From positions 558,001-622,000 of the forward strand of contig CP069300.1 in the NCBI GenBank assembly GCA_016839165.1: a stretch of DNA of 64,000 nucleotides, given 5' to 3'. Source of the stretch: Bradyrhizobium sp. PSBB068. GTDB taxonomy: Bacteria; Pseudomonadota; Alphaproteobacteria; Rhizobiales; Xanthobacteraceae. Position numbers and translations under genes: made by a program. This document shows, piece by piece, positions 42,605-50,999 of the stretch. The number at the start of each line of letters is the position of its first letter. Within the stretch, counting starts at the first letter, position 1. The notes beneath the pieces were generated by a model. It had not been told where the DNA came from, made no database searches, and saw only the letters and a program-made list of their open reading frames with translations.

Positions 42605-42997
42605 ATGTCAAAGATTCAAAAGGGAATTTTCGCTGCGTTGGCGGTCGGACTGACGCTCGGCGCGGTCCAGCTCGCATCCGGACACGATCTCATTGGCAGT
42701 CAGCAGGTCACCACCGCATTGGCGCCGGAGAGCGCCGTCAATCGTGCCGCCAAAACCGACCGTGCCGCGGTTCCATCGAGCAACCTGCCGAGCCGGACCG
42801 TTGCACTGAAGCTCGACCGGTTGCCGGACACGTCGGTGCTGGTCCGCGTCCCCATGGCGCGGGAAGAGGCCCGCAATCACTCCGCAGCGCCTGCCCGGGC
42901 CCGGCCCGGCGATACCCGCAAGGTCGCCTGCGAGCCGGTGGTCAGCGTCCTGACCGAAGTGGCCAAGCTGCTGCAGCCCGGCCGCTGCGTGACCTGA
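42605..42997 (+). CDS. Exported hypothetical protein (130 residues)
   Basis: MSKIQKGIFAALAVGLTLGA begins a signal peptide ending around LASGHD. The mature part is Ala/Arg/Pro-rich and low-complexity until a conserved-looking end (KVACEPVVSVLTEVAKLLQP then GRCVT) with two cysteines that could pair. No domain is recognised. A purine-rich ribosome site (GGGGCGAGGGA) precedes the ATG. A near-consensus EcfG promoter lies upstream. Confidence 0.75.
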   Translation: MSKIQKGIFAALAVGLTLGAVQLASGHDLIGSQQVTTALAPESAVNRAAKTDRAAVPSSNLPSRTVALKLDRLPDTSVLVRVPMAREEARNHSAAPARARPGDTRKVACEPVVSVLTEVAKLLQPGRCVT

Positions 42998-43027
42998 CGG
43001 GCGAACGCCAACTCAGCAGGCAACACT

Positions 43028-43130
43028 GTCATCGCCCGGCTTGACCGGGCGATCCAGTATTCCAGAGACAGTTGTAACTATGCGGATGAGCCGCAGCGTA
43101 CTGGATCGCCCGGTCAAGCCGGGCGATGAC
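43028..43130. repeat. Palindromic intergenic element with perfect 32-bp arms
   Basis: Arms 43028-43059 and 43099-43130 are exact reverse complements (core CGCCCGGCTTGACCGGGCGA), with a 39-bp centre. A related element is at 52056-52158. Confidence 0.85.
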
Positions 43131-43167
43131 ATGGTGGGTGCGGCTTGCACCTTGCCGGGTACGCAGG

Positions 43168-43617
43168 CTATTCTTCCTCTTCCGCCTCAGCACCACTCGC
43201 GGCACTGCGGCTTGCCATCAGGCCGAGCGCGAGGCCGCCGACCACCAGGATCGGGATCAGTCGCTTGACGCCGACGGCGCGGACAATCTGCAGACCGGTG
43301 GCGATCAAGGCGGGATCGGCGAACATGGTTGCCGCGGCCGATTTCGCGGCCTTGGCCGCCTTCTCTGCGCGCCGCTGCATCTCACGCTTGTGCGCCACGT
43401 ACACGGCAACGACGATCAAGGTGACGACCAGGAACAGGGCGGCGCCGGCGAGGCACGCCTCCACCGGTCCGTAGTGCTGCAGCACATACACGAAGGCCGC
43501 CGCACAGAGGAAGGCGAGGGTGATGAACAGCGCGATCGCGGCGGCCGCGGCCAGCGACGTCAGCCGCAGCGCGCTGCCGGTGGATTGCTTGACGTCATCG
43601 ATCAGCCGCTGAAGCAT
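43168..43617 (-). CDS. Membrane protein of phage-holin/YqjE-like type
   Basis: A 149-residue protein. A short N-terminal helix (MLQRLIDDVKQSTGSALRL) leads into two long hydrophobic segments (about 18-45 and 52-78), a Lys/Ala-rich cytoplasmic part (KREMQRRAEKAAKAAKSAAA), a further hydrophobic segment and an acidic end (GAEAEEEE). This is the layout of YqjE/holin-superfamily proteins usually paired with DUF883 proteins. The DUF883 gene is directly upstream on the same strand. The frame is open to 43662 but Met at 43617 fits the family. Confidence 0.75.
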   Translation of the reverse strand: MLQRLIDDVKQSTGSALRLTSLAAAAAIALFITLAFLCAAAFVYVLQHYGPVEACLAGAALFLVVTLIVVAVYVAHKREMQRRAEKAAKAAKSAAATMFADPALIATGLQIVRAVGVKRLIPILVVGGLALGLMASRSAASGAEAEEEE

Positions 43618-43741
43618 TGACCAGCCTTGTCTTCGACCTTGCCGTGAAAAGCGCATCGACAAACGAGGCGGCGGCGCGCCACCGCTGCCATCTCGTCCAG
43701 AATGGTGGTTTGCGCATGACCACCATCGGGTTGAATCGGAT

Positions 43742-44113
43742 CTAGCGCCGCCAGGTGACGCCGATCAAAAAGCCGATGCCGAGCGCCAGGCCAACGGTCG
43801 CCAGCGGCCGCTGCGTGATCACCTCTTCCAGCGACTCCTCGATCGAGGAGGCAGCTTCCTGCGCTGCGCCCATCATCGCGCTGCCGCGCTCCGACATGTC
43901 GTCGAGCGCATCTTCCGCGTTGGCGCGCGCATCCTTGTAGCGGCGGCGAGCCTGCTTCCCCGCGTTGTTGGCAAATGAGTTGAGCGCGTCGGTGATCTGT
44001 TCGGTGAGGGCTGCAATGTCGTTCTTCACGGCGGTGACATCCTTTTCCAGGCGTTCGTAGGTCGCTTTGTCGGTCATGTTCTTGATCCCAAATACGCTGT
44101 CCGTGTTCGACAT
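43742..44113 (-). CDS. DUF883-family (YqjD/ElaB-like) membrane-anchored protein
   Basis: A 123-residue protein: a long amphipathic region (LEKDVTAVKNDIAALTEQIT, then SFANNAGKQARRRYKDARAN) and a C-terminal membrane anchor PLATVGLALGIGFLIGVTWRR, the typical DUF883 ending. E. coli relatives YqjD and ElaB are inner-membrane proteins that bind ribosomes in stationary phase. GGGAGC precedes ATG 44113. An exact EcfG promoter lies 36-60 bases upstream, fitting stress or stationary-phase induction. It likely forms an operon with the holin-like gene. Confidence 0.88.
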   Translation of the reverse strand: MSNTDSVFGIKNMTDKATYERLEKDVTAVKNDIAALTEQITDALNSFANNAGKQARRRYKDARANAEDALDDMSERGSAMMGAAQEAASSIEESLEEVITQRPLATVGLALGIGFLIGVTWRR

Positions 44114-44148
44114 CGGAGGCTCCCGCTTCATTCGCGTATTGCGAGAAA

Positions 44149-44173
44149 AACGCCGCGCATCACGCAAAGTTCC
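44149..44173 (-). promoter_or_regulatory. EcfG-type promoter of the DUF883 gene
   Basis: On the minus strand GGAAC (44173-44169), 16 bases, CGTT (44152-44149): exact consensus, 36 bases from the start codon. Confidence 0.82.
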
Positions 44174-44249
44174 ATATGCGAAACTGTAGCTTCTTGTTCG
44201 TGCGCCTTATTCACGCGAACCGCTGCCCACTTCGCTTGAAAACGCTTTG

Positions 44250-45386
44250 CTATCCTTCGGGCAACTGCGGCGAATTGACCGGCATCAAATGCTCCTTGAC
44301 GATCAATGCCACGATCAGCAGCGGCGACGACAGGAAGGCGCCCATCGGGCCCCACAACCAGGTCCAGAACGCAAGGGCGAGAAAGACGGCGAGCGCATTC
44401 AGCGACAGCCTGCGGCCGACGATCGTCGGTGTCACGAAATGCCCTTCCATGAAGGTCACGACGGCAAAGCAGGCCGGTGCGATCAGTCCGGCGCCGATGG
44501 CCGGCGCGGAGATGATGCCGACCACGACCAGCACCACGAACATCGCGACCGGGCCGATGATCGGGATGAAGTTCAGCGTCGCGGCGAGCGCGCCGAGCCC
44601 GGCCGGATTGGGCATGCCGGTCGCCGCGCAGATCGCGCCGGTGACGATGCCGACGCCGACATTGATCATCGTCACCGTCAGCAGATAATTGCCGAGATGG
44701 GTTTCGAGCTCGTTGAGGATGCGCAGCGTACGTAGCCGCGCTTCGCGTTCGCTGAAGGTCATCACCAGCGCGCGGCGCAGGTCCTTCCAGCTCGCGATGA
44801 ACAGGATCAGGGTGGCGACGAACAGCAGGAATTCGGCGAAGGTCGGCGACAGGAATTCCAGCGTCGGCTGCACCCATTCGAATTTCGGCATCTGGAAGCT
44901 GGCCAGCGTGTCGGAGCCGCCGACCATGCTCTGCAATTCCTGCCACAGCGCAAGCGGCCGGTCGAACACGTGCAGCTTCTGCCTCAGGATCGCGCCGAGC
45001 TCGGGCAGACGCGAACTCCATTCCATCACTGGTGAGGCGATCAACCCGACCATGAAGGCAACGGCAGTGCCGACCGCGATCACGATCAGCACGGCGCCGA
45101 GCGCGCGCGGGATCCGGTAGCGCTCGAGCCGGCCTGCCGCCGGCGACAGCATGGTCCCGACAATGAAAGCCATGGTGATCGGAAGGAAGAAGGCGCGCGC
45201 CAAATAGAGCACCCCAACGATGACAATGATCAGCAGGGCGACCAGCGCGAAGGCGACGACCTCGGCGCGGCTGATCAGCGGCGGCAGTTCAGCCTTGCTG
45301 TCGGGGAGGGGCGTGCCTTCGGGGGCGTTGCCAAGCAGACGTTCACCCGGAAAGGCGCGCACCAGTTTCCTCCCGCACGAGGACAC
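44250..45386 (-). CDS. AI-2E family transporter
   Basis: A 378-residue inner-membrane protein with eight or so helices. Recognisable parts are LARAFFLPITMAFIVGTMLSP near the start, ETHLGNYLLTVTMINVGVGI, GLGALAATLNFIPIIGPVAM, and VGRRLSLNALAVFLALAFWTWLWGPMGAFLS near the end, the family signature. Members export signals or ions (TqsA/PerM group); the substrate is uncertain. An exact EcfG promoter lies 29-53 bases upstream, and a second one faces the other way for the L,D-transpeptidase gene. Confidence 0.9.
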   Translation of the reverse strand: MSSCGRKLVRAFPGERLLGNAPEGTPLPDSKAELPPLISRAEVVAFALVALLIIVIVGVLYLARAFFLPITMAFIVGTMLSPAAGRLERYRIPRALGAVLIVIAVGTAVAFMVGLIASPVMEWSSRLPELGAILRQKLHVFDRPLALWQELQSMVGGSDTLASFQMPKFEWVQPTLEFLSPTFAEFLLFVATLILFIASWKDLRRALVMTFSEREARLRTLRILNELETHLGNYLLTVTMINVGVGIVTGAICAATGMPNPAGLGALAATLNFIPIIGPVAMFVVLVVVGIISAPAIGAGLIAPACFAVVTFMEGHFVTPTIVGRRLSLNALAVFLALAFWTWLWGPMGAFLSSPLLIVALIVKEHLMPVNSPQLPEG

Positions 45387-45414
45387 ATGAATTTCGTATC
45401 AAATTGCGCGTGAC

Positions 45415-45439
45415 AACGACCGCGCCCGGCAGAAGTTCC
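45415..45439 (-). promoter_or_regulatory. EcfG-type promoter of the AI-2E transporter gene
   Basis: On the minus strand GGAAC (45439-45435), 16 bases, CGTT (45418-45415): exact consensus, 29 bases from the start codon. Confidence 0.82.
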
Positions 45440-45496
45440 ATCGCGGGTTCGTGAGATACGGCGGGTTGACAATCGCGGCTTCGCGACGATTCGGCC

Positions 45497-45522
45497 GGAA
45501 CTCTGTGGCGGCCACGCGCGTT
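45497..45522 (+). promoter_or_regulatory. EcfG-type promoter of the L,D-transpeptidase gene
   Basis: GGAAC (45497-45501), 17 bases, CGTT (45519-45522): exact consensus, 48 bases before ATG 45571. It is divergent from the promoter at 45415-45439. Confidence 0.82.
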
Positions 45523-45570
45523 GGCTTGGCATCGCATCACCACGATGCGCATCCCGTCCAGGGGCAGCAC

Positions 45571-46377
45571 ATGACACAGCAGTCTTTCTCCAGCCGCCGG
45601 CTTGCGTCGCGCGCCGCGCGCACCTTTGCTTTCGCCGGCGTCCTGTTCGTGACGCCATTCATTGTCACCACTTCGGCCAACGCCCAAGCGCTCGGCTATG
45701 CGTCGACGCAGCCGGGCGCATTCCCGTCCGACCAGGCGATGACCGATCCTTCGACCGAGGCCACCGAGGACGGCGTGCTGCCGGAGCGGCTGCGCCGCAC
45801 CACCGTCGCGCTCAACACGTCAGAGGCGCCGGGCACGATCATTATCGATACCGGCAACACCGCGCTGTATTACGTGCTCGGCGGCGGCCGTGCGATCCGT
45901 TATGGCGTCGGCGTCGGCCGCGAGGGCTTCACCTGGGCCGGCACCCAGACCATCAGCCGCAAGGCGGAGTGGCCGGACTGGCATCCGCCGGCCGAGATGA
46001 TCAAGCGCCAGCCCTATCTGCCGCGCTTCATGGCCGGCGGGCCGGGCAACCCGCTCGGTGCCCGCGCGATGTATCTCGGCTCCAGCGAGTACCGCATCCA
46101 CGGCACCAACGATCCCTCGACGATCGGCAAGTTCGTCTCGTCGGGCTGCATCCGCCTGACCAATGAGGACGTCTCCGACCTGTTCAGCCGGGTCGATGTC
46201 GGCACCAAGGTCGTGGTGCTGCCGAAGAACGCACCGCACCTTGCCGCGCGTGAGCTCGGCCCATCCACGACGCAGATCTCGGTCCGGCCGGCGCCGGTGC
46301 AGCCGCGCCCCGCGGTCATGACGCTGCCGTCCGGCCGTCAGGCGATGAACATCCCGGCGACTTCGTCGTTGTACTGA
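45571..46377 (+). CDS. L,D-transpeptidase (YkuD domain)
   Basis: A 268-residue exported enzyme that forms 3-3 cross-links or attaches lipoproteins to peptidoglycan. The signal peptide (about 1-38) ends SANAQA. The YkuD domain contains IIIDTGNTALYYVLGGGRAI, WPDWHPPAEM and the catalytic His 177 (YRIHGTND) and Cys 193 (FVSSGCIRLTNED). The C terminus is a Pro-rich extension. ATG 45571 has AGGGG upstream. Stress-linked cell-wall remodelling fits the exact EcfG promoter before it. DUF2865 follows after 26 bases. Confidence 0.94.
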   Translation: MTQQSFSSRRLASRAARTFAFAGVLFVTPFIVTTSANAQALGYASTQPGAFPSDQAMTDPSTEATEDGVLPERLRRTTVALNTSEAPGTIIIDTGNTALYYVLGGGRAIRYGVGVGREGFTWAGTQTISRKAEWPDWHPPAEMIKRQPYLPRFMAGGPGNPLGARAMYLGSSEYRIHGTNDPSTIGKFVSSGCIRLTNEDVSDLFSRVDVGTKVVVLPKNAPHLAARELGPSTTQISVRPAPVQPRPAVMTLPSGRQAMNIPATSSLY

Positions 46378-46403
46378 GCATCGGCGTTGGACCGGGGATC
46401 GGT

Positions 46404-47033
46404 ATGATGAAGCTCAATTCCAGGCGGTGGGCGTTCGGGACGGCGGCCTTGCTCGGCCTGTCCCTTGCGCCCGCGGCACAAGCCCAGGATTTCTTCTCAC
46501 AATTGTTCGGCGGCTTCATGCAGGGCCGTCCGCCGGTGATCCGGATGCCGTTCGACGACGGTCCGGCGCCTGTGCCGCGGGCCGAGCGACGTGCGCGCTA
46601 TGACGGCGGGCAGGCCTATTGCGTGCGCACCTGCGATGGCCGCTATTTTCCGCTGGCTGCGACCGGCAACCAGAGCAAGGCCGAGAGCTGCAACAGCTTC
46701 TGCCCGGCGAGCGCGACCGAAGTGGTCTATGGCGGCAACATCGACAATTCCGCGACGGAAGACGGCAAGCCTTATTCCGAGTTGCCGAACGCATTCCGCT
46801 ATCGCGACGAGATCGTCTCCGGCTGCACCTGCAACGGCAAGGATCCCGTCGGGCTCGCTGCAGTGAAGATCGAGGACGATCCGACCTTGCGCAAGGGCGA
46901 CATCGTCGCCGGCAAGGATGGGCTGATGTCGGTCAGCCGCCCCGACCGTCGCGGAGCCTCGCTCAACTTCACGCCGGCGCCGGAACGCATCCGCGCCAAG
47001 TATGAGCGCGCGCCGGTGCTGGCGCGCGAATAA
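46404..47033 (+). CDS. DUF2865 exported protein
   Basis: A 209-residue secreted protein with signal peptide ending AAQAQD (about residue 28). The domain has the paired-Cys pattern AYCVRTCDGRYFPL, SCNSFCPAS and GCTCNG, typical of DUF2865 proteins of Rhizobiales; function unknown. The rest is polar. It shares direction with the L,D-transpeptidase gene 26 bases upstream and is probably co-transcribed, suggesting a cell-envelope role. Confidence 0.88.
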   Translation: MMKLNSRRWAFGTAALLGLSLAPAAQAQDFFSQLFGGFMQGRPPVIRMPFDDGPAPVPRAERRARYDGGQAYCVRTCDGRYFPLAATGNQSKAESCNSFCPASATEVVYGGNIDNSATEDGKPYSELPNAFRYRDEIVSGCTCNGKDPVGLAAVKIEDDPTLRKGDIVAGKDGLMSVSRPDRRGASLNFTPAPERIRAKYERAPVLARE

Positions 47034-47074
47034 CGCCGCTCGGATCAGTCCAGCGAGATCCGGTTCCGGCGTAA

Positions 47075-47099
47075 GGAACCGGACTTCCTCTCGCACGTT
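47075..47099 (+). promoter_or_regulatory. EcfG-type promoter of the 51-residue membrane protein gene
   Basis: GGAAC (47075-47079), 16 bases, CGTT (47096-47099): exact consensus, 47 bases before ATG 47146. Confidence 0.82.
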
Positions 47100-47145
47100 A
47101 GGTCAGTGCGAACAGCACATTCATCGATGCCACCAGGGGGCCCGC

Positions 47146-47301
47146 ATGCTCGTCGGCGTACTCGTCACTTTCCTTGTCATTATTCTCGTTCTTTATCTGA
47201 TCAACATGCTGCCGCTCGACGGCCGCGCCAAGCAGATCGCGCGCGTCGTCGTCATCATCATCGGCATCGTCTCGCTGCTGAAATATCTCGCGGTGTTCTA
47301 G
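47146..47301 (+). CDS. Thivi_2564-family small membrane protein
   Basis: A 51-residue protein, two helices: MLVGVLVTFLVIILVLYLIN and KQIARVVVIIIGIVSLLKYL, linked by MLPLDGRA. This matches the Thivi_2564 family of small membrane proteins with unknown role. AGGGGG precedes ATG 47146. The exact EcfG promoter upstream and the terminator downstream make it a stand-alone stress-induced unit. Confidence 0.85.
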   Translation: MLVGVLVTFLVIILVLYLINMLPLDGRAKQIARVVVIIIGIVSLLKYLAVF

Positions 47302-47320
47302 CGCCGTCAGCGGCGCTAAC

Positions 47321-47352
47321 AAAAAAGCCCCGGCTCATCGCCGGGGCTTTTA
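47321..47352. terminator. Bidirectional terminator between convergent genes
   Basis: AAAAAAGCCCCGGC, loop TCATC, GCCGGGGCTTTT. The 12-bp stem with A-run on one side and T-run on the other can stop both the small membrane gene (+) and glcB (-). Confidence 0.9.
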
Positions 47353-47373
47353 CGTGTCGTCGCGATCCTGAGA

Positions 47374-49536
47374 TCAGCCGGCGGCCTTGGCCTCGCGGCG
47401 GCGCGCGGTGAGGATGTATTCCGTGTAGCCGTTCGGCTGGGTGCGGCCCTCGAACACGAGGTCGCAGGCCGCCTTGAAGGCGACGCCGTCGAACGCCGGC
47501 GCCATTGGCTTGTAGAGGGGATCGCCGGCGTTCTGCTTGTCGACCACGACAGCCATGCGCTTCAGCGATTCCATCACCTGGTCTTTGGTGATGACGCCCT
47601 GATGCAGCCAGTTGGCCAGATGCTGGCTCGAGATGCGGAGCGTGGCACGGTCTTCCATCAGGCCGACATCGTGGATGTCGGGCACCTTGGAGCAGCCGAC
47701 GCCCTGGTCGATCCAGCGCACGACGTAACCCAAAATGCCCTGGCAGTTGTTGTCGATCTCCTGTTTCAGGTCGTCAGGCGCCCAGTTCGACTGCGACACC
47801 GGAATGGTGAGGATGTCGGACAGCTTGGCGCGCGGGCCGCCCTTGGCGAGCTCCTGCTGCCGCGCTGTTACGTTGACCTGGTGATAGTGCAGCGCGTGCA
47901 GCGTTGCGGCGGTCGGCGACGGCACCCAGGCGGTGGTGGCGCCGGCCTGCGGATGGCCGATCTTCTGCGCCAGCATGTCCGCCATCTTGTCGGGTGCGGC
48001 CCACATGCCCTTGCCGATCTGGGCATGGCCGGGCAGGCCGCAGGTCAGGCCGTTGTCGACGTTCCAGTCCTCATAGGCCTTGATCCACGGCTGGGCCTTC
48101 ATGTCGTTCTTGCGGATCATCGGACCCGCTTCCATCGAGGTGTGGATCTCGTCGCCGGTGCGGTCGAGGAAGCCGGTGTTGATGAACATGATGCGCTTGG
48201 AGGCGCGCTGGATGCAGGCCTTGAGGTTGACCGTGGTGCGGCGCTCCTCATCCATGATGCCGACCTTCAGCGTGTTCTCCGGAAGGCCCAGCATCTTCTC
48301 GACTTCGGCGAACAGGTCGCAGGTCAGCGTCACCTCGTCGGGGCCGTGCATCTTCGGCTTGACGATATAGGCCGAGCCGGTGCGGCTGTTCTTGACCTTG
48401 GAATTGCCCTTGAGGTCGTGGATCGCCAGCAGGCCGGCGACCGCGGCGTCGAGCAGGCCTTCCGGGATCTCCTCACCCTTGGCGTCGAGCACTGCGTCGG
48501 TGAACATGTGGTGGCCGACATTGCGCATCAGCAGCAGGCTGCGGCCGTGCAGCTTCAGCTCGCTGCCGTCGGGCTTCTTGTAGACGCGGTCGGCGTTGAG
48601 CGAACGCGTCAGCGTCTTGCCGCCCTTGTCGAAATCGGCCGACAGCGTGCCGTTCATCAGGCCGAGCGTGTTGCGATAGACCAGCACCTTGTCTTCGGCG
48701 TCGACCGCGGCAACCGAGTCTTCCATGTCGAGAATGGTGGAGACCGCCGATTCCAGGATCATGTCGGCGACACCGGCCGGATCGTCCTTGCCGATGACGT
48801 TGCTGCGGTCGATCTTGACCTCGACATGCATGCCGTTGTTGACGAGCAGGATCGCGGTGGGCTGGGCGGCATCGCCCAGATAGCCGGCGAACTGGGCGGC
48901 GTTCTTCAGCGCTGTCGCATTGCCGCTCTTCAGCTTGACCGAGAGCTGGCCCGCGATCACGGCGTAGGAGGTGACGTCGGTGTGGCTTCCGGTCGCGAGC
49001 GGCACGGCGACGTCGAGGAACGCCTTCGCCTTGGCGATCACCTTGTCGCCGCGGGCCTTGTTGTAACCCTTGCCAGACTCGCTCGGATCATGCGGGATCG
49101 CGTCGGTGCCGTAGAAGGCGTCGTACAGCGAGCCCCAGCGCGCGTTGGCGGCGTTCAGCGCGTAGCGGGCGTTGGTCAGCGGCACCACCAGCTGCGGGCC
49201 GCAGATCTTGCCGATCTCTTCGTCGACATTTGCGGTCTCGACCTTGTGGGTCGCGGGCTCCGGCAGCAGATAGCCGATCTCCTTGAGGAAGGCGGTGTAG
49301 GCATCGATGTCGAACGCCTTGCCCTTGTGGGCGCGATGCCAGTCGTCGATCTTGGCCTGCAAGGTGTCGCGGACCGCGAGCAGCTCGCGGTTCTTCGGGC
49401 CGAGCTTCTGGATGATGGCGGCGAGTCCTGCCCAGAACGCGTCCGGCGCGATCCCGGTTTTCGGTGTCGCCTCCTTGGCGATGAAATCGAACAGGACAGG
49501 GGCGATCTTCAATCCATGGGCATCGACACGAGTCAT
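47374..49536 (-). CDS. glcB: Malate synthase G
   Basis: A 720-residue enzyme of the glyoxylate bypass that condenses glyoxylate and acetyl-CoA to malate. It has the single-chain G-type length. Motifs include [22 protein letters not shown] (with substrate-contacting acidic residues), [36 protein letters not shown] and [22 protein letters not shown] 49536 begins MTRVDAHG; a TTG at 49551 is also in frame. Isocitrate lyase is not in the window. It would support growth on acetate, fatty acids or glycolate. Confidence 0.97.
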   Translation of the reverse strand: MTRVDAHGLKIAPVLFDFIAKEATPKTGIAPDAFWAGLAAIIQKLGPKNRELLAVRDTLQAKIDDWHRAHKGKAFDIDAYTAFLKEIGYLLPEPATHKVETANVDEEIGKICGPQLVVPLTNARYALNAANARWGSLYDAFYGTDAIPHDPSESGKGYNKARGDKVIAKAKAFLDVAVPLATGSHTDVTSYAVIAGQLSVKLKSGNATALKNAAQFAGYLGDAAQPTAILLVNNGMHVEVKIDRSNVIGKDDPAGVADMILESAVSTILDMEDSVAAVDAEDKVLVYRNTLGLMNGTLSADFDKGGKTLTRSLNADRVYKKPDGSELKLHGRSLLLMRNVGHHMFTDAVLDAKGEEIPEGLLDAAVAGLLAIHDLKGNSKVKNSRTGSAYIVKPKMHGPDEVTLTCDLFAEVEKMLGLPENTLKVGIMDEERRTTVNLKACIQRASKRIMFINTGFLDRTGDEIHTSMEAGPMIRKNDMKAQPWIKAYEDWNVDNGLTCGLPGHAQIGKGMWAAPDKMADMLAQKIGHPQAGATTAWVPSPTAATLHALHYHQVNVTARQQELAKGGPRAKLSDILTIPVSQSNWAPDDLKQEIDNNCQGILGYVVRWIDQGVGCSKVPDIHDVGLMEDRATLRISSQHLANWLHQGVITKDQVMESLKRMAVVVDKQNAGDPLYKPMAPAFDGVAFKAACDLVFEGRTQPNGYTEYILTARRREAKAAG

Positions 49537-49603
49537 GATGGGCTTTCTCAAAGAAATGGGCGTTTAGGCGCTGCTTTCGTAAGAAATCAGCAAAAAACGC
49601 GCC

Positions 49604-49628
49604 AAAGGGCCGCGTTCACGGCCCTTTT
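49604..49628. terminator. Hairpin between the MFS gene and glcB
   Basis: AAAGGGCCG, 6-base loop, CGGCCCTTT then T on the plus strand. It lies between two minus-strand genes, where it could end MFS transcription, but the minus-strand side lacks a clear T-run. Confidence 0.5.
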
Positions 49629-49680
49629 AGCCCTAAAGCCACGGCTCTGAGAAGGCCCCTTTCCAGCCGCACGCTCCCGC

Positions 49681-50919
49681 TCAAGGCGCCGTGGTCCGGA
49701 CCTTGGTGGCGATCAGCAATGCGGCGAGTACCAGGGGAATTGCGCCCGCTACGAACACCGCCGACGCGCCCATCGCATCAAGGACGATCCCGCCGCCGGC
49801 CGCGCCCATCGTGATGCCGAGGAAAATCGAGGCCACCGTCAGCCCGGTGCCGCTTTCGGTCTCGTCGGGCACCATGCGGGTGATCCAGGTCGTCGTCGCC
49901 ACCGGCACGCCGCTGAAGGCGAATCCCCATAGTGCGACCAGCGCGAGCGCGGGAACGAGGTCCTTGCCATAGAGCGAGAGCAACAGGCCGAGCACGCCGA
50001 TCGCCAGCGGCATCGCGATCAGCGTGAGCTTGAGCTTGCGCTCGGCCATCAGCCCGCTGGCGAAAGAGCCGACATAGTTGGCGACGCCGAACGCCAGCAA
50101 CGTCGCTGCGACGCCGGCAGCGCCAAGCCCGGTCACGCTTTCAAGGAAGGGGCGGATATAGCCGAAATAGCCGAAATGTCCGGTGAAGACCAAGGTTGCC
50201 GCGAATATGCCGGCGCCGATACCGGGCCGGGTCAGGATCTCGAACAGGGTGTCGAGCCCGGCTTCGCCTCTCGGCGCCAAACGCGGCAAGGCCAGCGCCT
50301 GGATGACGAACACCGCTGCGCCCAATGCCGTGGCCAGCAGGAACACGATGCGCCAGCTCGCCACCTCGCCGAGATAGCTGCCGAGCGGAACGGCGATGAT
50401 CATCGCGGCGGGAATGCCGCTCATCACGATCGACAAGGCCCGCGCAACCAGCGAGGGCGGCACCAGCCTGATCGTCGTCGCTGCCGCCATCGCCCAGAAG
50501 CCGCCGATGGCGAGGCCGAGCACGATCCGCGCGGCGAGCAGGAACGTGATGTTCGGCGCCAATGCCACCAGCAGGTTGGAGATCACTAGCAGAATCGAAA
50601 AGCTCAGCAGCACCGGCTTTCGATTGAAGCTGCGCGTCAGCCTCGGCGTGAACAACGCGCCGACCAGACCGGCCAGCGAGGTCGCGGTCACCGCCTGTCC
50701 GGCGAGGCCCGGACTGACTCCGAGGTCCCTTGCCATCGGTGTCAGCACGCCGGACGGCAGGAACTCCGCCGTCAGAAGGGCGGTGACGCCGAGCATCATG
50801 GCGACGACGGCGCCCCAGGCCGGCGCGATCTGCTCGTCACCAAATTTGAGGGCGGCGTCGCCCGGCGTCAGCGCAACGGCATCGGCGTGCGCCAGGGCGG
50901 GGTCCAGTTCTTGATCCAT
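49681..50919 (-). CDS. MFS transporter (sugar/nucleoside efflux type)
   Basis: A 412-residue, 12-helix exporter of the DHA1 subgroup. The sequence LPSGVLTPMARDLGVSPGLAGQAVTA resembles the AraJ/NepI-type opening, with loop 2-3 FTPRLTRSFNRKPVLL and GLAIGGFWAMAAATTIRLVP for helix 5. It probably exports small metabolites or purine-like compounds; substrate not certain. Met 21 of the longest frame (50919) is the likely start. It is divergent from an AraC regulator 80 bases away, its probable controller. Confidence 0.9.
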   Translation of the reverse strand: MDQELDPALAHADAVALTPGDAALKFGDEQIAPAWGAVVAMMLGVTALLTAEFLPSGVLTPMARDLGVSPGLAGQAVTATSLAGLVGALFTPRLTRSFNRKPVLLSFSILLVISNLLVALAPNITFLLAARIVLGLAIGGFWAMAAATTIRLVPPSLVARALSIVMSGIPAAMIIAVPLGSYLGEVASWRIVFLLATALGAAVFVIQALALPRLAPRGEAGLDTLFEILTRPGIGAGIFAATLVFTGHFGYFGYIRPFLESVTGLGAAGVAATLLAFGVANYVGSFASGLMAERKLKLTLIAMPLAIGVLGLLLSLYGKDLVPALALVALWGFAFSGVPVATTTWITRMVPDETESGTGLTVASIFLGITMGAAGGGIVLDAMGASAVFVAGAIPLVLAALLIATKVRTTAP

Positions 50920-50999
50920 CGACCGAAACTTCCATCTTATGTTGCAGCGCCGCAGACATAGGCTGGAGGTTTTGGACAATCTATGCCAGATTCGCGCTA

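Noticed and set aside
42505..43044. 179-residue ORF overlapping the 42605 gene
   Set aside because: The 42605 frame has a signal peptide and ribosome site; this one is Arg/Gly-rich shadow.
47602..49650. 682-residue open frame opposite glcB
   Set aside because: Shadow of malate synthase G.
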